64,000 nt of DNA from positions 558,001-622,000 of the forward strand of contig NZ_JAHHZM010000001.1 in NCBI RefSeq assembly GCF_018642165.1. The letters are read 5' to 3'. The translations under genes were made by a program, and so were the position numbers. The notes beneath the pieces were generated by a model. That model saw only the letters and a list, made by a program, of their open reading frames with translations. It made no database searches and was not told the origin of the DNA. Positions 18,672-28,890 of the stretch are shown here, in pieces. The first letter of the stretch is position 1. Every line of letters starts with the position of its first letter. This DNA is from Echinicola shivajiensis. Its GTDB lineage: Bacteria > Bacteroidota > Bacteroidia > Cytophagales > Cyclobacteriaceae.

Positions 18672-20770
18672 GCTCTCTTGGAAAAATATCGACAATCTTC
18701 ATTTTTGTAACACAAGTATCTATTTTTTGCTTTGCCCAGTCTTATGATGACTTCGATGTGGAGGCATTTGCAGAAGAGCTTTTTGCCACACAGGATGAGG
18801 ACTTGAACTACGAAATACTATATGAAAACCTACTCCAGATTTACCTAAACCCTTTGGATCTAAATCAATGCAATGCAGATGAATTACAGTCCCTCTATAT
18901 TTTAAGTCCTTTACAAGTCCAGCGCTTCACACTGCATCGAAAAACATTTGGCAAACTACTTTCCATATATGAGCTACAAGCCATTCCTGGTTTCAGTATT
19001 TCTACCATCCAAAAGCTAAAGCCCTTTGTAACCTTAAACCCCAATATTGAGAAAAAAGCACTCTCTTTACCAAAGAGAATACTTTCTGAAAAAACAGCCT
19101 ATCTTATCTATAGGACTAAATTCAATCTTGAAACCCGAAAGGGCTTTACTGCTCCTGACACCTTAAGCAATGGTCGATTAACAAATCGGTATCTGGGAAG
19201 CCCAGAAAGCCATTATATCAGATTCAGAACACAGCATAGTAAAGACTTCAGTTTTGGCTTCACCTTAGACAAGGATGCTGGAGAAACTTTTAAATGGTCT
19301 CCAAATACCCGCCAGTATGGTTTTAATTTTTTCAGCTACCATTTAAGCCTTTACAACAAAGGAAACTGGAAAAACATAACAATTGGAGATTACCAGGCCC
19401 AATTTGGGCAAGGATTGGTTTATGGAGCAGGATTTTCAGTTGGGAAAGGAGCTGAGACTATCACTACCACCAGAAGAAGTTCCACAGGCACTAAACCTTT
19501 CACCTCAGCCATAGAGAGTGGCTACTTTAGGGGATTGACCGCTACATATAAAAAAGGAAATATTGAGGGAACCATAATCTTATCTCATGTACGTAGGGAT
19601 GCAGCTTTAGAATGGCCAGATAGCACCAATAAGAAGAGTCTTTACATTAAATCTCTCCCAGAAAGCGGCTATCATAGAACTTCAACTGAAATCGCTCAAA
19701 AAGCAAATTCTTGGGAGCAAAATATTGGCGGAAACCTAGCTTATTTTTCAAAAAGCAAAAATTTACAGATTGGAATAAATTCTCTGGTCACCAAATTCAA
19801 ACATCCGTACTTGAGACAAACTCAAATCTATAATGGTTTTGAATTTAGGGGACAAACCAACCACATCCATAGCTCCTACTTTTCCTTCAACCACCAAAAT
19901 TATTTCTTCTTTGGTGAAGGAGCCATTTCAAAAAGTTCTGGAAAAGCTTTTGTCCTAGGAATGATGAGTAGTTTAAGCCAACATTTTGACCTGGTATTTC
20001 ATATCAGAGATTTTGGCAGAAATTTCCATAGTTTTTATGGAAATGCTTTCAGTGAGGGAACGAGGCCTATAAACGAAAAAGGAATTTATTTGGGGCTCCA
20101 TTATCACCCTAACAGAAAATTACAATGGAGTGGCTATATTGACCAGTTTAGCTTTCCTTGGCTCAAATACAGGACCTATTCCGCTTCCGCTGGCTATGAA
20201 TGGCTCCAACGAATCACCTATAACAACAAGAAAAGACTAACCCTATACCTTCAAATAAGAGAGGAGCAAAAAGACCGCAATATCACCACCAGCCAAAATG
20301 AGCGTCCTAGTTATCGGCTATCCACAGGAAAAAAGAGAAATTATAGCTTAAACTTGGATCAAAACATCAATAAAAACTATTCTATACGCACGAGGATCCA
20401 ATGGAGCTTCTTTGATTTTGACCAACAAAAAACCAGCGGCTATGCAATTGCTCAAGACTTCAATGCTGCTTTTGGAAAATGGAAGTGGAGTGGACGAATA
20501 GCCCTTTTTGATACCGAAGACTACGATAATCGACAGTACATTTATGAAAAGAATGTGCTTTGGGCATTTTCAATCCCCAGTTATTATGGACAGGGCATGA
20601 GATACTATTTACTCAGCCAGTTCAAAGCTTCTAGCAAAATAAATATTTGGCTTAGATGGAGTAGATCAATTTACTCAGATCGAGAAGTGATTGGCTCAGG
20701 CCTTCAAGAAGTGAAAGGCAATACCTTAAGTGATATCACCTTTCAGATCCGATACCAGTTTAACAAATAA
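18668..20770 (+). CDS. Exported helix-hairpin-helix protein with outer-membrane barrel-like body
   Basis: 700 residues. The signal peptide ends near CFAQ (residue ~24). Residues ~60-135 carry tandem helix-hairpin-helix elements (LNQCNADELQSLYILSPLQV and LLSIYELQAIPGFSISTIQK) of the ComEA/GspK kind. The remaining ~560 residues alternate aromatic and polar positions in barrel-like strands (GFTLDKDAGETFKW, DYQAQFGQGLVYGAGFSVGK). HhH modules bind DNA or act as protein joints. A periplasmic HhH fused to a barrel is a Bacteroidota theme whose function is not known. Coupled to the PorQ-like gene by a 4-bp overlap. Confidence 0.75.
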   Translation: MSSLGKISTIFIFVTQVSIFCFAQSYDDFDVEAFAEELFATQDEDLNYEILYENLLQIYLNPLDLNQCNADELQSLYILSPLQVQRFTLHRKTFGKLLSIYELQAIPGFSISTIQKLKPFVTLNPNIEKKALSLPKRILSEKTAYLIYRTKFNLETRKGFTAPDTLSNGRLTNRYLGSPESHYIRFRTQHSKDFSFGFTLDKDAGETFKWSPNTRQYGFNFFSYHLSLYNKGNWKNITIGDYQAQFGQGLVYGAGFSVGKGAETITTTRRSSTGTKPFTSAIESGYFRGLTATYKKGNIEGTIILSHVRRDAALEWPDSTNKKSLYIKSLPESGYHRTSTEIAQKANSWEQNIGGNLAYFSKSKNLQIGINSLVTKFKHPYLRQTQIYNGFEFRGQTNHIHSSYFSFNHQNYFFFGEGAISKSSGKAFVLGMMSSLSQHFDLVFHIRDFGRNFHSFYGNAFSEGTRPINEKGIYLGLHYHPNRKLQWSGYIDQFSFPWLKYRTYSASAGYEWLQRITYNNKKRLTLYLQIREEQKDRNITTSQNERPSYRLSTGKKRNYSLNLDQNINKNYSIRTRIQWSFFDFDQQKTSGYAIAQDFNAAFGKWKWSGRIALFDTEDYDNRQYIYEKNVLWAFSIPSYYGQGMRYYLLSQFKASSKINIWLRWSRSIYSDREVIGSGLQEVKGNTLSDITFQIRYQFNK

Positions 20771-20785
20771 CCAATGGTAAACTGA

Positions 20786-21202
20786 TTATTTTTCTTTTAA
20801 AATATCCCTTATTTCAGCCAACAATAATTCTTCTTTGCTCGGGGCTGGTGGTGGAGTAGGTTTTACCTCTTCTTTTTTCTTTAAATTATTCATAGTTCTG
20901 ATGGCCATAAAAATCACAAAGGCAATAATTACAAAATCAATTACCATTTGCAAGAAATTACCATACCTAATGGCAACTGCTGCAGTTTCTACGCCTTCCG
21001 GCGAAATACTTGCCTCTTTTAGCACATACATTAGCTCTTTGAAGTTAACTCCACCTATGGCAAGGCCAATGGGTGGCATAATAATGTCATTAACCAGTGA
21101 AGAAACTATCTTACCAAATGCAGCTCCAATGATAACAGCCACCGCCAGATCAATGACATTCCCTTTTAGGGCAAACTTTTTAAACTCCTGTAATAATCCC
21201 AT
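20786..21202 (-). CDS. mscL: Large-conductance mechanosensitive channel
   Basis: 138-residue inner-membrane channel that opens under high membrane tension to release solutes on hypo-osmotic shock. The N-terminal amphipathic helix and pore helix read [20 protein letters not shown] followed by [18 protein letters not shown]. The second transmembrane segment is [12 protein letters not shown], and a charged C-terminal bundle helix follows a Pro-rich linker. Monocistronic and convergent with the HhH-barrel gene. Confidence 0.96.
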   Translation of the reverse strand: MGLLQEFKKFALKGNVIDLAVAVIIGAAFGKIVSSLVNDIIMPPIGLAIGGVNFKELMYVLKEASISPEGVETAAVAIRYGNFLQMVIDFVIIAFVIFMAIRTMNNLKKKEEVKPTPPPAPSKEELLLAEIRDILKEK

Positions 21203-21403
21203 ACAAAATAATCGTTAATGGTTTGAACAAAATTTTATATCGCATATCAACCGATTGCAAAATCAAAATACAAATAAATACTTAAGTAGGATCAACACAT
21301 CAAAAATATTTGCAACAAAATATGATAATATTTATTAGTAGGCTTCTACCTATTGACTTATTAAATTTGCAGGCAAAGCAGGTGAAAATTTTAGATTGGC
21401 AAT

Positions 21404-23455
21404 ATGAATACACTAACTCCTCCAAAGGCAGCAATAAAACCACATAAAATTACTTTTCATGACCATACCAGAATCGATCCATATTACTGGATGAATGATA
21501 GGAATAATCCTGAAGTGATTGAATATCTAAATCAGGAGAATGATTTCCTAAAAGAATCCCTAGCACATACTGAGACACTTCAGAAAGAACTGTTTGAGGA
21601 GATGAAAGGTCGCATCAAAGAAGACGATGAGAGCGTACCCTATTTTAAAGATGGTTTCTTCTATTATACCAAATACATTTCTGGCGCTGAATATCCTATT
21701 TTTTGTAGAAAAGCCGAGAGTTTGGAAGCTGAAGAGGAAATTATATTGGATGTAAATAAGTTGGCAGAAGGGAACGAATATTTTAATGTTAGCAGCCTCG
21801 CTGTTTCTACCAATCAACAGTTATTGGCCTTTGCACAGGACAATATTGGCAGGAGGATTTATTCAATTAAAATAAAAAACCTGGAAACTGGTGAGCTACT
21901 TTCAGATGAAATCAATAATGTCACAGGAAACCTCACATGGGCAAATGACAATAAAACCATATTCTATTCAAAACAAGATCCTAACACCCTAAGATCCTTT
22001 CAAATCTTCAAGCATAGAATAGGTACAACTCAGGATAAAGACGAATTGATATTTGAAGAAAAAGACGACACCTTTACCTGTCACATCAGCAAATCAAAAT
22101 CAAAACAATATTTATTCATTTGCAGTGAAAGCACTGTTTCATCTGAAATAAGGTTCTTAAACGCTGATGAACCTGATGGAAAGGTACAATTGATCCAAAC
22201 TAGAGAACGGGACCTGGAATACCATGCCGATCATTTTGGCGAGGATTTTTTGATCATGACCAATCACAATCATGCCACCAACTTTAAACTGGTAAAAACT
22301 CCAGTAAAAAGCCCTCAGAAAGCCAACTGGAAAGACATTATTCCCCACAGAAAAGATGTTTTGCTTGAGGGCTTCGAGGTTTTTCAAGACCATCTTGTCC
22401 TAGAAGAAAGATTTAATGGATTGACCAGAATTCACATCAATCCTTGGAATGATAAAGCTCCTCATTATATTGAATTTACAGAACCAACCTATTCAACATG
22501 GACAAGTTATAACCCTGAATTTTCAACCAAACTACTGAGATTTGGCTATAACTCCCTTACAACCCCATCCTCCACTTATGATTATAATATGGAGACAGGG
22601 GAAAAAACTTTATTGAAGCAACAGGAAATAGTAGGAGGGTACACCCCTGAAGAATACCAATCTGAAAGATTATGGGCAAAGGCCGAAGACGGCACAATGG
22701 TTCCAATTTCATTGGTGTATAAAAAGGAAAGCTTCAAGAAAGATGGCAGCTGCCCTTTGCTTCAATATGCCTATGGCTCATATGGTTTCAGCACAGATGC
22801 CATTTTCAGTTCGAACCGACTTTCTCTATTGGATCGGGGTTTTGTGTTTGCCATAGCCCATATCAGAGGTGGCCAAGAAATGGGAAGGTACTGGTATGAA
22901 GATGGAAAAATGCTAAAGAAGAAAAATACATTCACCGATTTCATTTGCTGTTCTGAATATCTAATCGACCAAAAATACACTAGTCCTGACAAGCTATTTG
23001 CTATGGGCGGAAGTGCTGGGGGATTATTAATGGGTACAATAATAAATATCAAGCCAGAGCTATACAAAGGGGTAATTGCTGCTGTACCATTTGTAGATGT
23101 CGTTACCACTATGCTTGATGAGAGCATCCCACTTACCACAGGAGAATTTGATGAATGGGGAAACCCAAAGGAAAAGACCTATTATGACTATATGCTCTCC
23201 TACTCTCCTTATGATAATATAGAGAAAAAAGACTATCCTAATTTATTAATTACCTCTGGACTACATGATAGTCAAGTACAATATTGGGAACCTACTAAAT
23301 GGGCCGCTAAGCTAAGAACAGAAAAAACAGATCACAACCTTCTACTCCTTTACACAAATATGGATGCCGGACACGGAGGCGCTTCAGGCCGTTTTCAATC
23401 ATTGAAAGAAATGGCCATGGAATTTGCCTTCATTATTGATCTGTCCAAAGCTTGA
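21404..23455 (+). CDS. ptrB: Oligopeptidase B-like S9 family peptidase
   Basis: 683 residues of prolyl-oligopeptidase fold: N-terminal beta-propeller (~70-400) and C-terminal alpha/beta hydrolase. The nucleophile sits in MGGSAGGLLMG, the Asp near TSGLHDSQVQYWEP and the His in MDAGHGGASGRF, a complete catalytic triad. The IAHIRGGQEMGRYWYEDGK motif is typical of oligopeptidase B, which cuts peptides after Lys/Arg. There is no signal peptide, so it acts in the cytosol. A hairpin terminator follows directly. Confidence 0.93.
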   Translation: MNTLTPPKAAIKPHKITFHDHTRIDPYYWMNDRNNPEVIEYLNQENDFLKESLAHTETLQKELFEEMKGRIKEDDESVPYFKDGFFYYTKYISGAEYPIFCRKAESLEAEEEIILDVNKLAEGNEYFNVSSLAVSTNQQLLAFAQDNIGRRIYSIKIKNLETGELLSDEINNVTGNLTWANDNKTIFYSKQDPNTLRSFQIFKHRIGTTQDKDELIFEEKDDTFTCHISKSKSKQYLFICSESTVSSEIRFLNADEPDGKVQLIQTRERDLEYHADHFGEDFLIMTNHNHATNFKLVKTPVKSPQKANWKDIIPHRKDVLLEGFEVFQDHLVLEERFNGLTRIHINPWNDKAPHYIEFTEPTYSTWTSYNPEFSTKLLRFGYNSLTTPSSTYDYNMETGEKTLLKQQEIVGGYTPEEYQSERLWAKAEDGTMVPISLVYKKESFKKDGSCPLLQYAYGSYGFSTDAIFSSNRLSLLDRGFVFAIAHIRGGQEMGRYWYEDGKMLKKKNTFTDFICCSEYLIDQKYTSPDKLFAMGGSAGGLLMGTIINIKPELYKGVIAAVPFVDVVTTMLDESIPLTTGEFDEWGNPKEKTYYDYMLSYSPYDNIEKKDYPNLLITSGLHDSQVQYWEPTKWAAKLRTEKTDHNLLLLYTNMDAGHGGASGRFQSLKEMAMEFAFIIDLSKA

Positions 23456-23469
23456 TAAGCCTTAAATAA

Positions 23470-23502
23470 AATAGGAAAAGGGTAATTACCCTTTTCCTAT
23501 TA
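23470..23502 (+). terminator. Intrinsic terminator after ptrB
   Basis: A near-perfect inverted repeat AATAGGAAAAGGGTAA / TTACCCTTTTCCTATT starts about 15 bp after the ptrB stop. The downstream T-run is short. Confidence 0.8.
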
Positions 23503-23966
23503 TTAACTAAAAATCATATAATAACGCTCCATTATAGAGAAAATTCTTTCTTCTGGTCAATCAGCTATTAGTTACCGCTATCAATCAATCCAATATTAAA
23601 ACTAATCCATCAAATAGATTTTTAAGAAACATTGGATTAATCACCTATTTTATAAAAATATTTTTACATTATTTTTCATACTCGTTTCTCTTTTTCTAAC
23701 GGACAATTACTTTTTTATCTAATTCATTTTTTTTGGTTTAAAATACATTTTTTATGATTTAAAATTTCATTAGCTTTACTATAATGACAAAAAGTTTACT
23801 TATTTAAATACCACATCGTTAAATAAATTGCAGGGAACTAATAAGCACCTTAGTAGTATAAGAAAATTGTATATTAAAGAAATTCAATAATAAACTCCGC
23901 CCCCCTTTAATAAACTTATCGGAAATATATTGAATGAATGAAATGCCCTAATCCTAATTAAATGAA
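23503..23966. other. AT-rich intergenic region upstream of phosphopantetheinyl transferase
   Basis: About 460 bp, very AT-rich with homopolymer runs. I find no coding frame, RNA gene or exact promoter box; it presumably holds the transferase promoter. Confidence 0.4.
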
Positions 23967-24782
23967 GTGGAAAACTATGTAAATTCTGCATATCAAAGTG
24001 CTGAATTAGCACAACTTGGAAGAAAACTAAAAACTATGATGAATAGTCATTTATTTATCAGTAAAATCCGTTGTAGCACAGTTTTACTTCCCAATTGGAC
24101 TGATAAATCAGATTTTATCATCGATGATCACGTTGATATCTGGAGGCTTCCTATGGATCAAATAAAAACTAAGATTAAGAGTTTTCTCAAATATCTTAGT
24201 CCACAGGAAACCAAAATCATGAACAGGCTCAAGAAGGAAAGTGAAAAGGTACATTACATATTAGGAAAGGGCTTCCTAAAATTCCTTACGTCCAAATACT
24301 TGGACTGTGCCCCCATGGACATTGAAATTGAACTTGGCATGAATGACAAGCCTTATATAAAAGATGTCAGTAAATTCAACTTCAATATTTCCTATGCCCA
24401 AAATTGGGTGATTTTTGGATTTTGCAATGAGGAGGTTGGAGTGGACATTGAATATGTTGATAAGAAATTTGACTTTTTTCCTTTAATAAATGAATGGTTC
24501 ACACAACCTGAAGCAAATTTTATTGAAAGAGCTTACTCTCCCCGACATGAATTTTTCAAACTATGGACCCGTAAAGAGTCCCTATTGAAGGCTACTTCTT
24601 TAGGGACCGTTAATGACCTGCAAATGATTAATTGCCTAGATGGAATACAGTATATACCATATGAAGTTGGTAGAGGCTTTACTGATTGGAAAATCAAAAG
24701 TCTTTTGATGGACGACCTCTATCTACTGAGCATTTCCTTTCCAGTTCATTTAAGAAAAATGAGGTTTTTTGAAATTCACTGA
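23967..24782 (+). CDS. Sfp-type 4'-phosphopantetheinyl transferase
   Basis: 271 residues. The superfamily motifs are clear: VGVDIEYVDK (metal-binding GVDIE) and FFKLWTRKESLLKATSLG (W-x-x-KES), with a basic N-terminal half characteristic of the two-lobed Sfp/Gsp type. It moves phosphopantetheine from CoA to a Ser of carrier proteins such as AcpP or PKS/NRPS carriers. The frame opens with GTG at 23967; an in-frame ATG about 36 codons in is an alternative because the first ~30 residues look unconserved. No carrier or synthase gene is next to it, so the target is unclear. Confidence 0.85.
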   Translation: MENYVNSAYQSAELAQLGRKLKTMMNSHLFISKIRCSTVLLPNWTDKSDFIIDDHVDIWRLPMDQIKTKIKSFLKYLSPQETKIMNRLKKESEKVHYILGKGFLKFLTSKYLDCAPMDIEIELGMNDKPYIKDVSKFNFNISYAQNWVIFGFCNEEVGVDIEYVDKKFDFFPLINEWFTQPEANFIERAYSPRHEFFKLWTRKESLLKATSLGTVNDLQMINCLDGIQYIPYEVGRGFTDWKIKSLLMDDLYLLSISFPVHLRKMRFFEIH

Positions 24783-24797
24783 ATAAAGCTATCCGTA

Positions 24798-25022
24798 TCA
24801 ATCTTCTGAAGAAACAATTGATTGATTCTCCATACTGCAGCAATGCGGACAAGTACTGACTGCACTGAACTTTCTTTTAGCACTTCGTAATGCCTCATGG
24901 CAGTTATTAAAAGGTCCTAAATAGGTCAAACTATCCATCTTAGGCATTTCTGGACAACCTTGAACATGAACCTCATGCCCCTCGTCGCTTGGTAAAAAAT
25001 TGGTGAGATAAAAGAATACCAT
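24798..25022 (-). CDS. Small Cys/His-rich conserved protein
   Basis: 74 residues with the pattern HEVHVQGCPEMPK, YLGPFNNCHEALRSAKRKF and STCPHCCS. I recall similar ~70-80 residue proteins, annotated only as hypothetical, with the same H-x-VH..GC..P/LG.f..C.eAl..A/C..CC layout. The paired Cys and His could bind a metal such as zinc. The gene stands alone between the phosphopantetheinyl transferase (convergent) and metG. No function is known. Confidence 0.75.
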   Translation of the reverse strand: MVFFYLTNFLPSDEGHEVHVQGCPEMPKMDSLTYLGPFNNCHEALRSAKRKFSAVSTCPHCCSMENQSIVSSED

Positions 25023-25073
25023 TGTTGATTACGTTTAGAAGATTTGTAAAGTAAAATTACGCTATCAAACAAT

Positions 25074-25107
25074 ATGAAAAAATACCCCATCTAGGGTATT
25101 TTTTCAT
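25074..25107 (-). terminator. Second hairpin downstream of metG
   Basis: A perfect palindrome ATGAAAAAATACCC / GGGTATTTTTTCAT around a six-base loop. It lies between metG and the small Cys-rich gene and may act as a second-chance terminator. Confidence 0.65.
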
Positions 25108-25156
25108 ATAAACCCTGTTTTTTGTACTTCAAACACCTCTTATTGGTATCCATAAA

Positions 25157-25192
25157 AAAAACCTCAAAAAACTATTCTTTTTTGAGGTTTTA
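25157..25192 (-). terminator. Intrinsic terminator of metG
   Basis: The stem AAAACCTCAAAAAA / TTTTTTGAGGTTTT lies 20 bp after the metG stop, with A/T runs on both sides. Confidence 0.8.
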
Positions 25193-25211
25193 AATTTATT
25201 CCTAAATCAAA

Positions 25212-27272
25212 TTAACTAATTGGTGATCCCGGAGCAGTCGCATCATGTGGAACCAATAATTTCAGCGCTCCATCCTTATCCTCGGCCATTAAAATCATGC
25301 CTTCGGAATCAACTCCCATCATCTTACGCGGCGCCAAATTGATCAACATTGTCACTTGCTTACCTATCAGTTCCTCAGGGGTGAAATGTTCTGCAATACC
25401 ACTCAATACGGTGCGCTTTTCCAAGCCAGCATCGACTGTTAACTTGAGTAATTTCTTGGATTTCTTTATCTTTTCGGCCTCTAGAATAGTCACTACCCTA
25501 AGATCTTGTTTTAAGAAATCATCAAAAACAATGGTTTCTTTAACTGGAGGTACTGTGGCATTAGCCGCTTCATTTTGCTTTTTAGCTTCCATTAACTTCT
25601 GAACTTGTGCTTCTACTACATTGTCTTCTATTTTCTCAAAGAGCAATTCAGCTTTTCCTATTGATCCACCCCCTTTTAGAAGATCGCCGGTACCTGCATC
25701 TAACCAATTCAAATCTTTAATGCCTAATATATTATTGAGCTTATCAGCCGTAAATGGCAAAAATGGTTGAGAGACAATGGCTAAATTACTGGCAATATTC
25801 AATGCGATATTTAGAATGGTACCAGTCCTTTCCTTATCCTGCTTAATGGTTTTCCAAGGCTCTGTATCCGCCAAGTATTTATTACCCAATCTGGCAAAAT
25901 CCATCACAAGGCTCAAAGCTTCTCTAAATCTGTACTTTTCAATTGAAGCAGCAATCTTTTCAGGGAAAGCTTCCAATGCTGTCAATACTTCTTGATCATA
26001 TTCAGAAAGCTCAGTTCTTTGAGGCACAGCGCCTTCAAAGTACTTATGTGTAAGTACTACTGCCCTGTTTACAAAATTCCCAAATATGGCAACCAGCTCT
26101 GAGTTATTCCTGCTTTGGAAATCCTTCCAAGTAAAGTCATTGTCCTTTGTTTCAGGAGCATTTGCAGTCAACACATACCTTAAGACATCCTGCTTTCCAG
26201 GAAACTCTTTCAGGTACTCATGTAACCAAACAGCCCAATTTCTAGAAGTAGATATTTTATCACCTTCCAAATTCAAAAACTCATTAGCAGGCACATTATC
26301 TGGTAAAACATATTCACCATGTGTCTTAAGAATGGCAGGGAAAATAATACAATGGAATACTATATTATCCTTACCAATAAAGTGAACCAACTTAGTATCC
26401 TCATCCTTCCAATATGGCTCCCAATCGACTCCCTTCTCTGATGCCCATTCTTTAGTAGAGGATATATAACCAATTGGCGCATCAAACCACACATAAAGCA
26501 CTTTGCCCTCTGCTCCTTCAATCGGCACAGGAATGCCCCAGTCCATATCCCTTGTCATTGACCTGGCTTGCAAACCATCTCCTGCTTCCAGCCAAGACCT
26601 ACATTGGCCCAGAACATTGTTTTTCCAATCCTCTTTATGCTCAACTAAGATCCAGTTTTTCAAAAAGTCCGTATACTTGGCCAAATCCAAAAACCAATGT
26701 TTGGTTTCTTTGAGTACAGGACTATTTCCACTCAGTTTGGATTTTGGATTGATTAGATCCGTAGGACTTAATGAAGTACCACATTTTTCACATTGGTCAC
26801 CATAAGCATTTTCATATCCACACTTAGGACATGTACCTTCTATATAACGGTCAGCCAAAAATTGCCCAGCCTCTTCATCATAATATTGCTCCGTAGATTG
26901 CTCTAAGAACTCCCCTTTTTCATATAAATCCTTGAAAAATTCAGAAGCTGTATCGTGGTGAATGGGAGCACTGGTCCTAGAATAATGGTCAAAACTGATT
27001 CCAAATTCCTCAAAACTAGCTTTCATGATACCATGGTACCTATCCACAATATCCTGAGGAGAAACACCTTCTTTTTTGGCTTTAATAGTTATCGCTACAC
27101 CATGCTCATCTGAGCCACATATATAGGCTACATCTTTGCCTAAAGAACGGAGATAACGAACATAAATATCTGATGGAATATAACATCCTGCCAAATGGCC
27201 AATATGTAGAGGACCATTAGCATAGGGTAATGCTGATGTTACAGTATATCTTTTAAAATCTTTTTTGCTCAT
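25212..27272 (-). CDS. metG: Methionyl-tRNA synthetase
   Basis: Charges tRNA-Met for initiation and elongation. ~686 residues from the ATG at 27270-27272 ([20 protein letters not shown]). The frame extends 22 codons further upstream, but that stretch does not look conserved. The HIGH motif is in [12 protein letters not shown], the KMSKS equivalent is KISTSRN, and a zinc knuckle [18 protein letters not shown] is present. Residues ~580-686 form the C-terminal tRNA-binding EMAP-like domain ([20 protein letters not shown]) that dimerises the enzyme. Confidence 0.96.
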   Translation of the reverse strand: MSKKDFKRYTVTSALPYANGPLHIGHLAGCYIPSDIYVRYLRSLGKDVAYICGSDEHGVAITIKAKKEGVSPQDIVDRYHGIMKASFEEFGISFDHYSRTSAPIHHDTASEFFKDLYEKGEFLEQSTEQYYDEEAGQFLADRYIEGTCPKCGYENAYGDQCEKCGTSLSPTDLINPKSKLSGNSPVLKETKHWFLDLAKYTDFLKNWILVEHKEDWKNNVLGQCRSWLEAGDGLQARSMTRDMDWGIPVPIEGAEGKVLYVWFDAPIGYISSTKEWASEKGVDWEPYWKDEDTKLVHFIGKDNIVFHCIIFPAILKTHGEYVLPDNVPANEFLNLEGDKISTSRNWAVWLHEYLKEFPGKQDVLRYVLTANAPETKDNDFTWKDFQSRNNSELVAIFGNFVNRAVVLTHKYFEGAVPQRTELSEYDQEVLTALEAFPEKIAASIEKYRFREALSLVMDFARLGNKYLADTEPWKTIKQDKERTGTILNIALNIASNLAIVSQPFLPFTADKLNNILGIKDLNWLDAGTGDLLKGGGSIGKAELLFEKIEDNVVEAQVQKLMEAKKQNEAANATVPPVKETIVFDDFLKQDLRVVTILEAEKIKKSKKLLKLTVDAGLEKRTVLSGIAEHFTPEELIGKQVTMLINLAPRKMMGVDSEGMILMAEDKDGALKLLVPHDATAPGSPIS

Positions 27273-27375
27273 AGGCTGCAAAGATAGGGAAATTTGAATT
27301 TTTAAGCGGATAATATGGGCATCGATTTCAGATACCATCGATCATACTTTCCAATGCCGTTTAGTCTTTATCAGA

Positions 27376-28560
27376 TTAAGACATTGAACCTGCCGCTTTA
27401 ATTTTTTTGGGTGATTTATGAGAATCAAAAATTCGTGTCTTGATGCTTACCAATAAGGTAATACAAGTACCCATTAGAGCAATCAGGGCAAAGGAAACCT
27501 TCAGATCAAACAACTCCGCAACAAAACCAATCAAAGGCGGTCCTAATAAAAATCCAAAAAAGGAAATAGTGGACACCAAAGCCAAAGCGATACTTGGAGA
27601 ATACATTTTGGACCTTCCGGCAATACTATATGAAAGGGGTATAACCGATGCTGTTCCAAAACCAACCAATAGAAACCCAGCAATTGCTGTACTAACCTGT
27701 GGAAAAACCACCGCTAACACCAAACCTATCCCTATTAATGCTCCACTAATTCTTAGCATGACGATTTTACCCCATTTATTGGCCAATGCATCTGAAAAAA
27801 ATCTTCCAGATGCCATTGCTCCCATAAAAGCCACATAACCTAAAGGAACGATACTTGGCGAAGCCAATACCACTTTTTTCAAATAAACCCCACTCCAGTC
27901 AAACATACAGCCCTCGCACATCATCCCGAAAAAACCTACAAGTCCTACCCTGAGCAAAATAGCATCTGGCTTTTTAAGCACCAGCCCTCCGGCTCCAGCA
28001 TTTTGCTCTTCTTTGAACAATAAATTATAACTGGTAATTAAGATGGCCATCATAATCCCAACAACAATACAATAATGTTCCCGCGGAAGCATATTTAATT
28101 TTATCATTAGAGCACCAATTCCTGCTCCTGCAAATCCAGCAAGACTCCACAAACCATGAAACGAAGCCAAAATACTTCTGGCATAATTATCCTCCACTAT
28201 CAAGGCCTGGGTATTTAAAGATATATTCATAATATTTCCCAACATCCCAAAAACAATCACTGCAGCACCTAACTGAAAAACAGAATTCATATATCCCAAG
28301 CTCAATAAAGACAGGGCATAAGCAATGCTCCCCCAAATAATCACACTCCTACTACCGTACTTATCCACGGCCCAGCCTGCCAGGGGCAAGGCCACCAATG
28401 AGCCTAGAGGCATCCCAAGCAACAATGTCCCCAGTTGTCCTTCACTCAAATCAAAAACCTGCTGGAAATCTGGAATCCTAGAAGCCCAAGAAGCAAAGCT
28501 CAATCCGGCAAGAAAAAAAAGACTACTTAAGGCTATCCGCCTCTTTCTTAATAAGTTCAT
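27376..28560 (-). CDS. MFS transporter, YbjJ-like
   Basis: ~394 residues with 12 predicted membrane segments. The N-terminus RIALSSLFFLAGLSFASWAS followed by RIPDFQQVFDLSEGQLGTLL and the loop-2/3 motif GWAVDKYGSR place it near the YbjJ/FucP-like group of the major facilitator superfamily. The substrate cannot be told. The ATG at 28558-28560 is preferred over the TTG nine codons upstream. It lies about 100 bp downstream of metG's start on the same strand, so it could share transcription with metG. Confidence 0.8.
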   Translation of the reverse strand: MNLLRKRRIALSSLFFLAGLSFASWASRIPDFQQVFDLSEGQLGTLLLGMPLGSLVALPLAGWAVDKYGSRSVIIWGSIAYALSLLSLGYMNSVFQLGAAVIVFGMLGNIMNISLNTQALIVEDNYARSILASFHGLWSLAGFAGAGIGALMIKLNMLPREHYCIVVGIMMAILITSYNLLFKEEQNAGAGGLVLKKPDAILLRVGLVGFFGMMCEGCMFDWSGVYLKKVVLASPSIVPLGYVAFMGAMASGRFFSDALANKWGKIVMLRISGALIGIGLVLAVVFPQVSTAIAGFLLVGFGTASVIPLSYSIAGRSKMYSPSIALALVSTISFFGFLLGPPLIGFVAELFDLKVSFALIALMGTCITLLVSIKTRIFDSHKSPKKIKAAGSMS

Positions 28561-28725
28561 AGGTGTTGATAATGTATTATTACACAAAGTAATGGACTTT
28601 TTTAGTATATCTAAAACCTATTGATCCTTAAAAAATATATCAACCGTTTGCATAAGGAGAGATTTCTGAAATAAATCATTTTCTACGGATTAATCCTTAA
28701 ATTACTGACCTATAATATTCAAAAC

Positions 28726-28806
28726 ATGGAATTTGTAATAGCAGGAACCACAGTAATACTAGCCATTTTATTAATCAGAATCATTTACAAAAAAGTATTC
28801 AAATAA
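28726..28806 (+). CDS. Candidate 26-residue single-span membrane peptide
   Basis: ATG at 28726 and TAA at 28804-28806 encode MEFVIAGTTVILAILLIRII followed by YKKVFK. This is one hydrophobic segment of ~18 residues with a positively charged C-terminal tail, the usual look of small bacterial membrane peptides. It lies alone in a 330-bp gap and is followed 30 bp later by a hairpin terminator that can work in its direction. No homologue is recalled, so coding status is inferred. Confidence 0.4.
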   Translation: MEFVIAGTTVILAILLIRIIYKKVFK

Positions 28807-28835
28807 AGTTGATGATTGTCTGATTAGAGCAAAAA

Positions 28836-28864
28836 AAAATGGATATAACCAATATATCCATTTT
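28836..28864. terminator. Bidirectional intrinsic terminator
   Basis: The stem AAAATGGATATA / TATATCCATTTT has an ACCAA loop and a run of A on the left. It can end both the YeeE operon (minus) and the small peptide gene (plus). Confidence 0.75.
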
Positions 28865-28890
28865 CATTCCTTGTTTTACTTTTTCAATGA

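Noticed and set aside
27440-27838. 132-codon plus-strand frame
   Set aside because: Antisense to the MFS transporter; Lys/Pro-rich mirror of hydrophobic codons.
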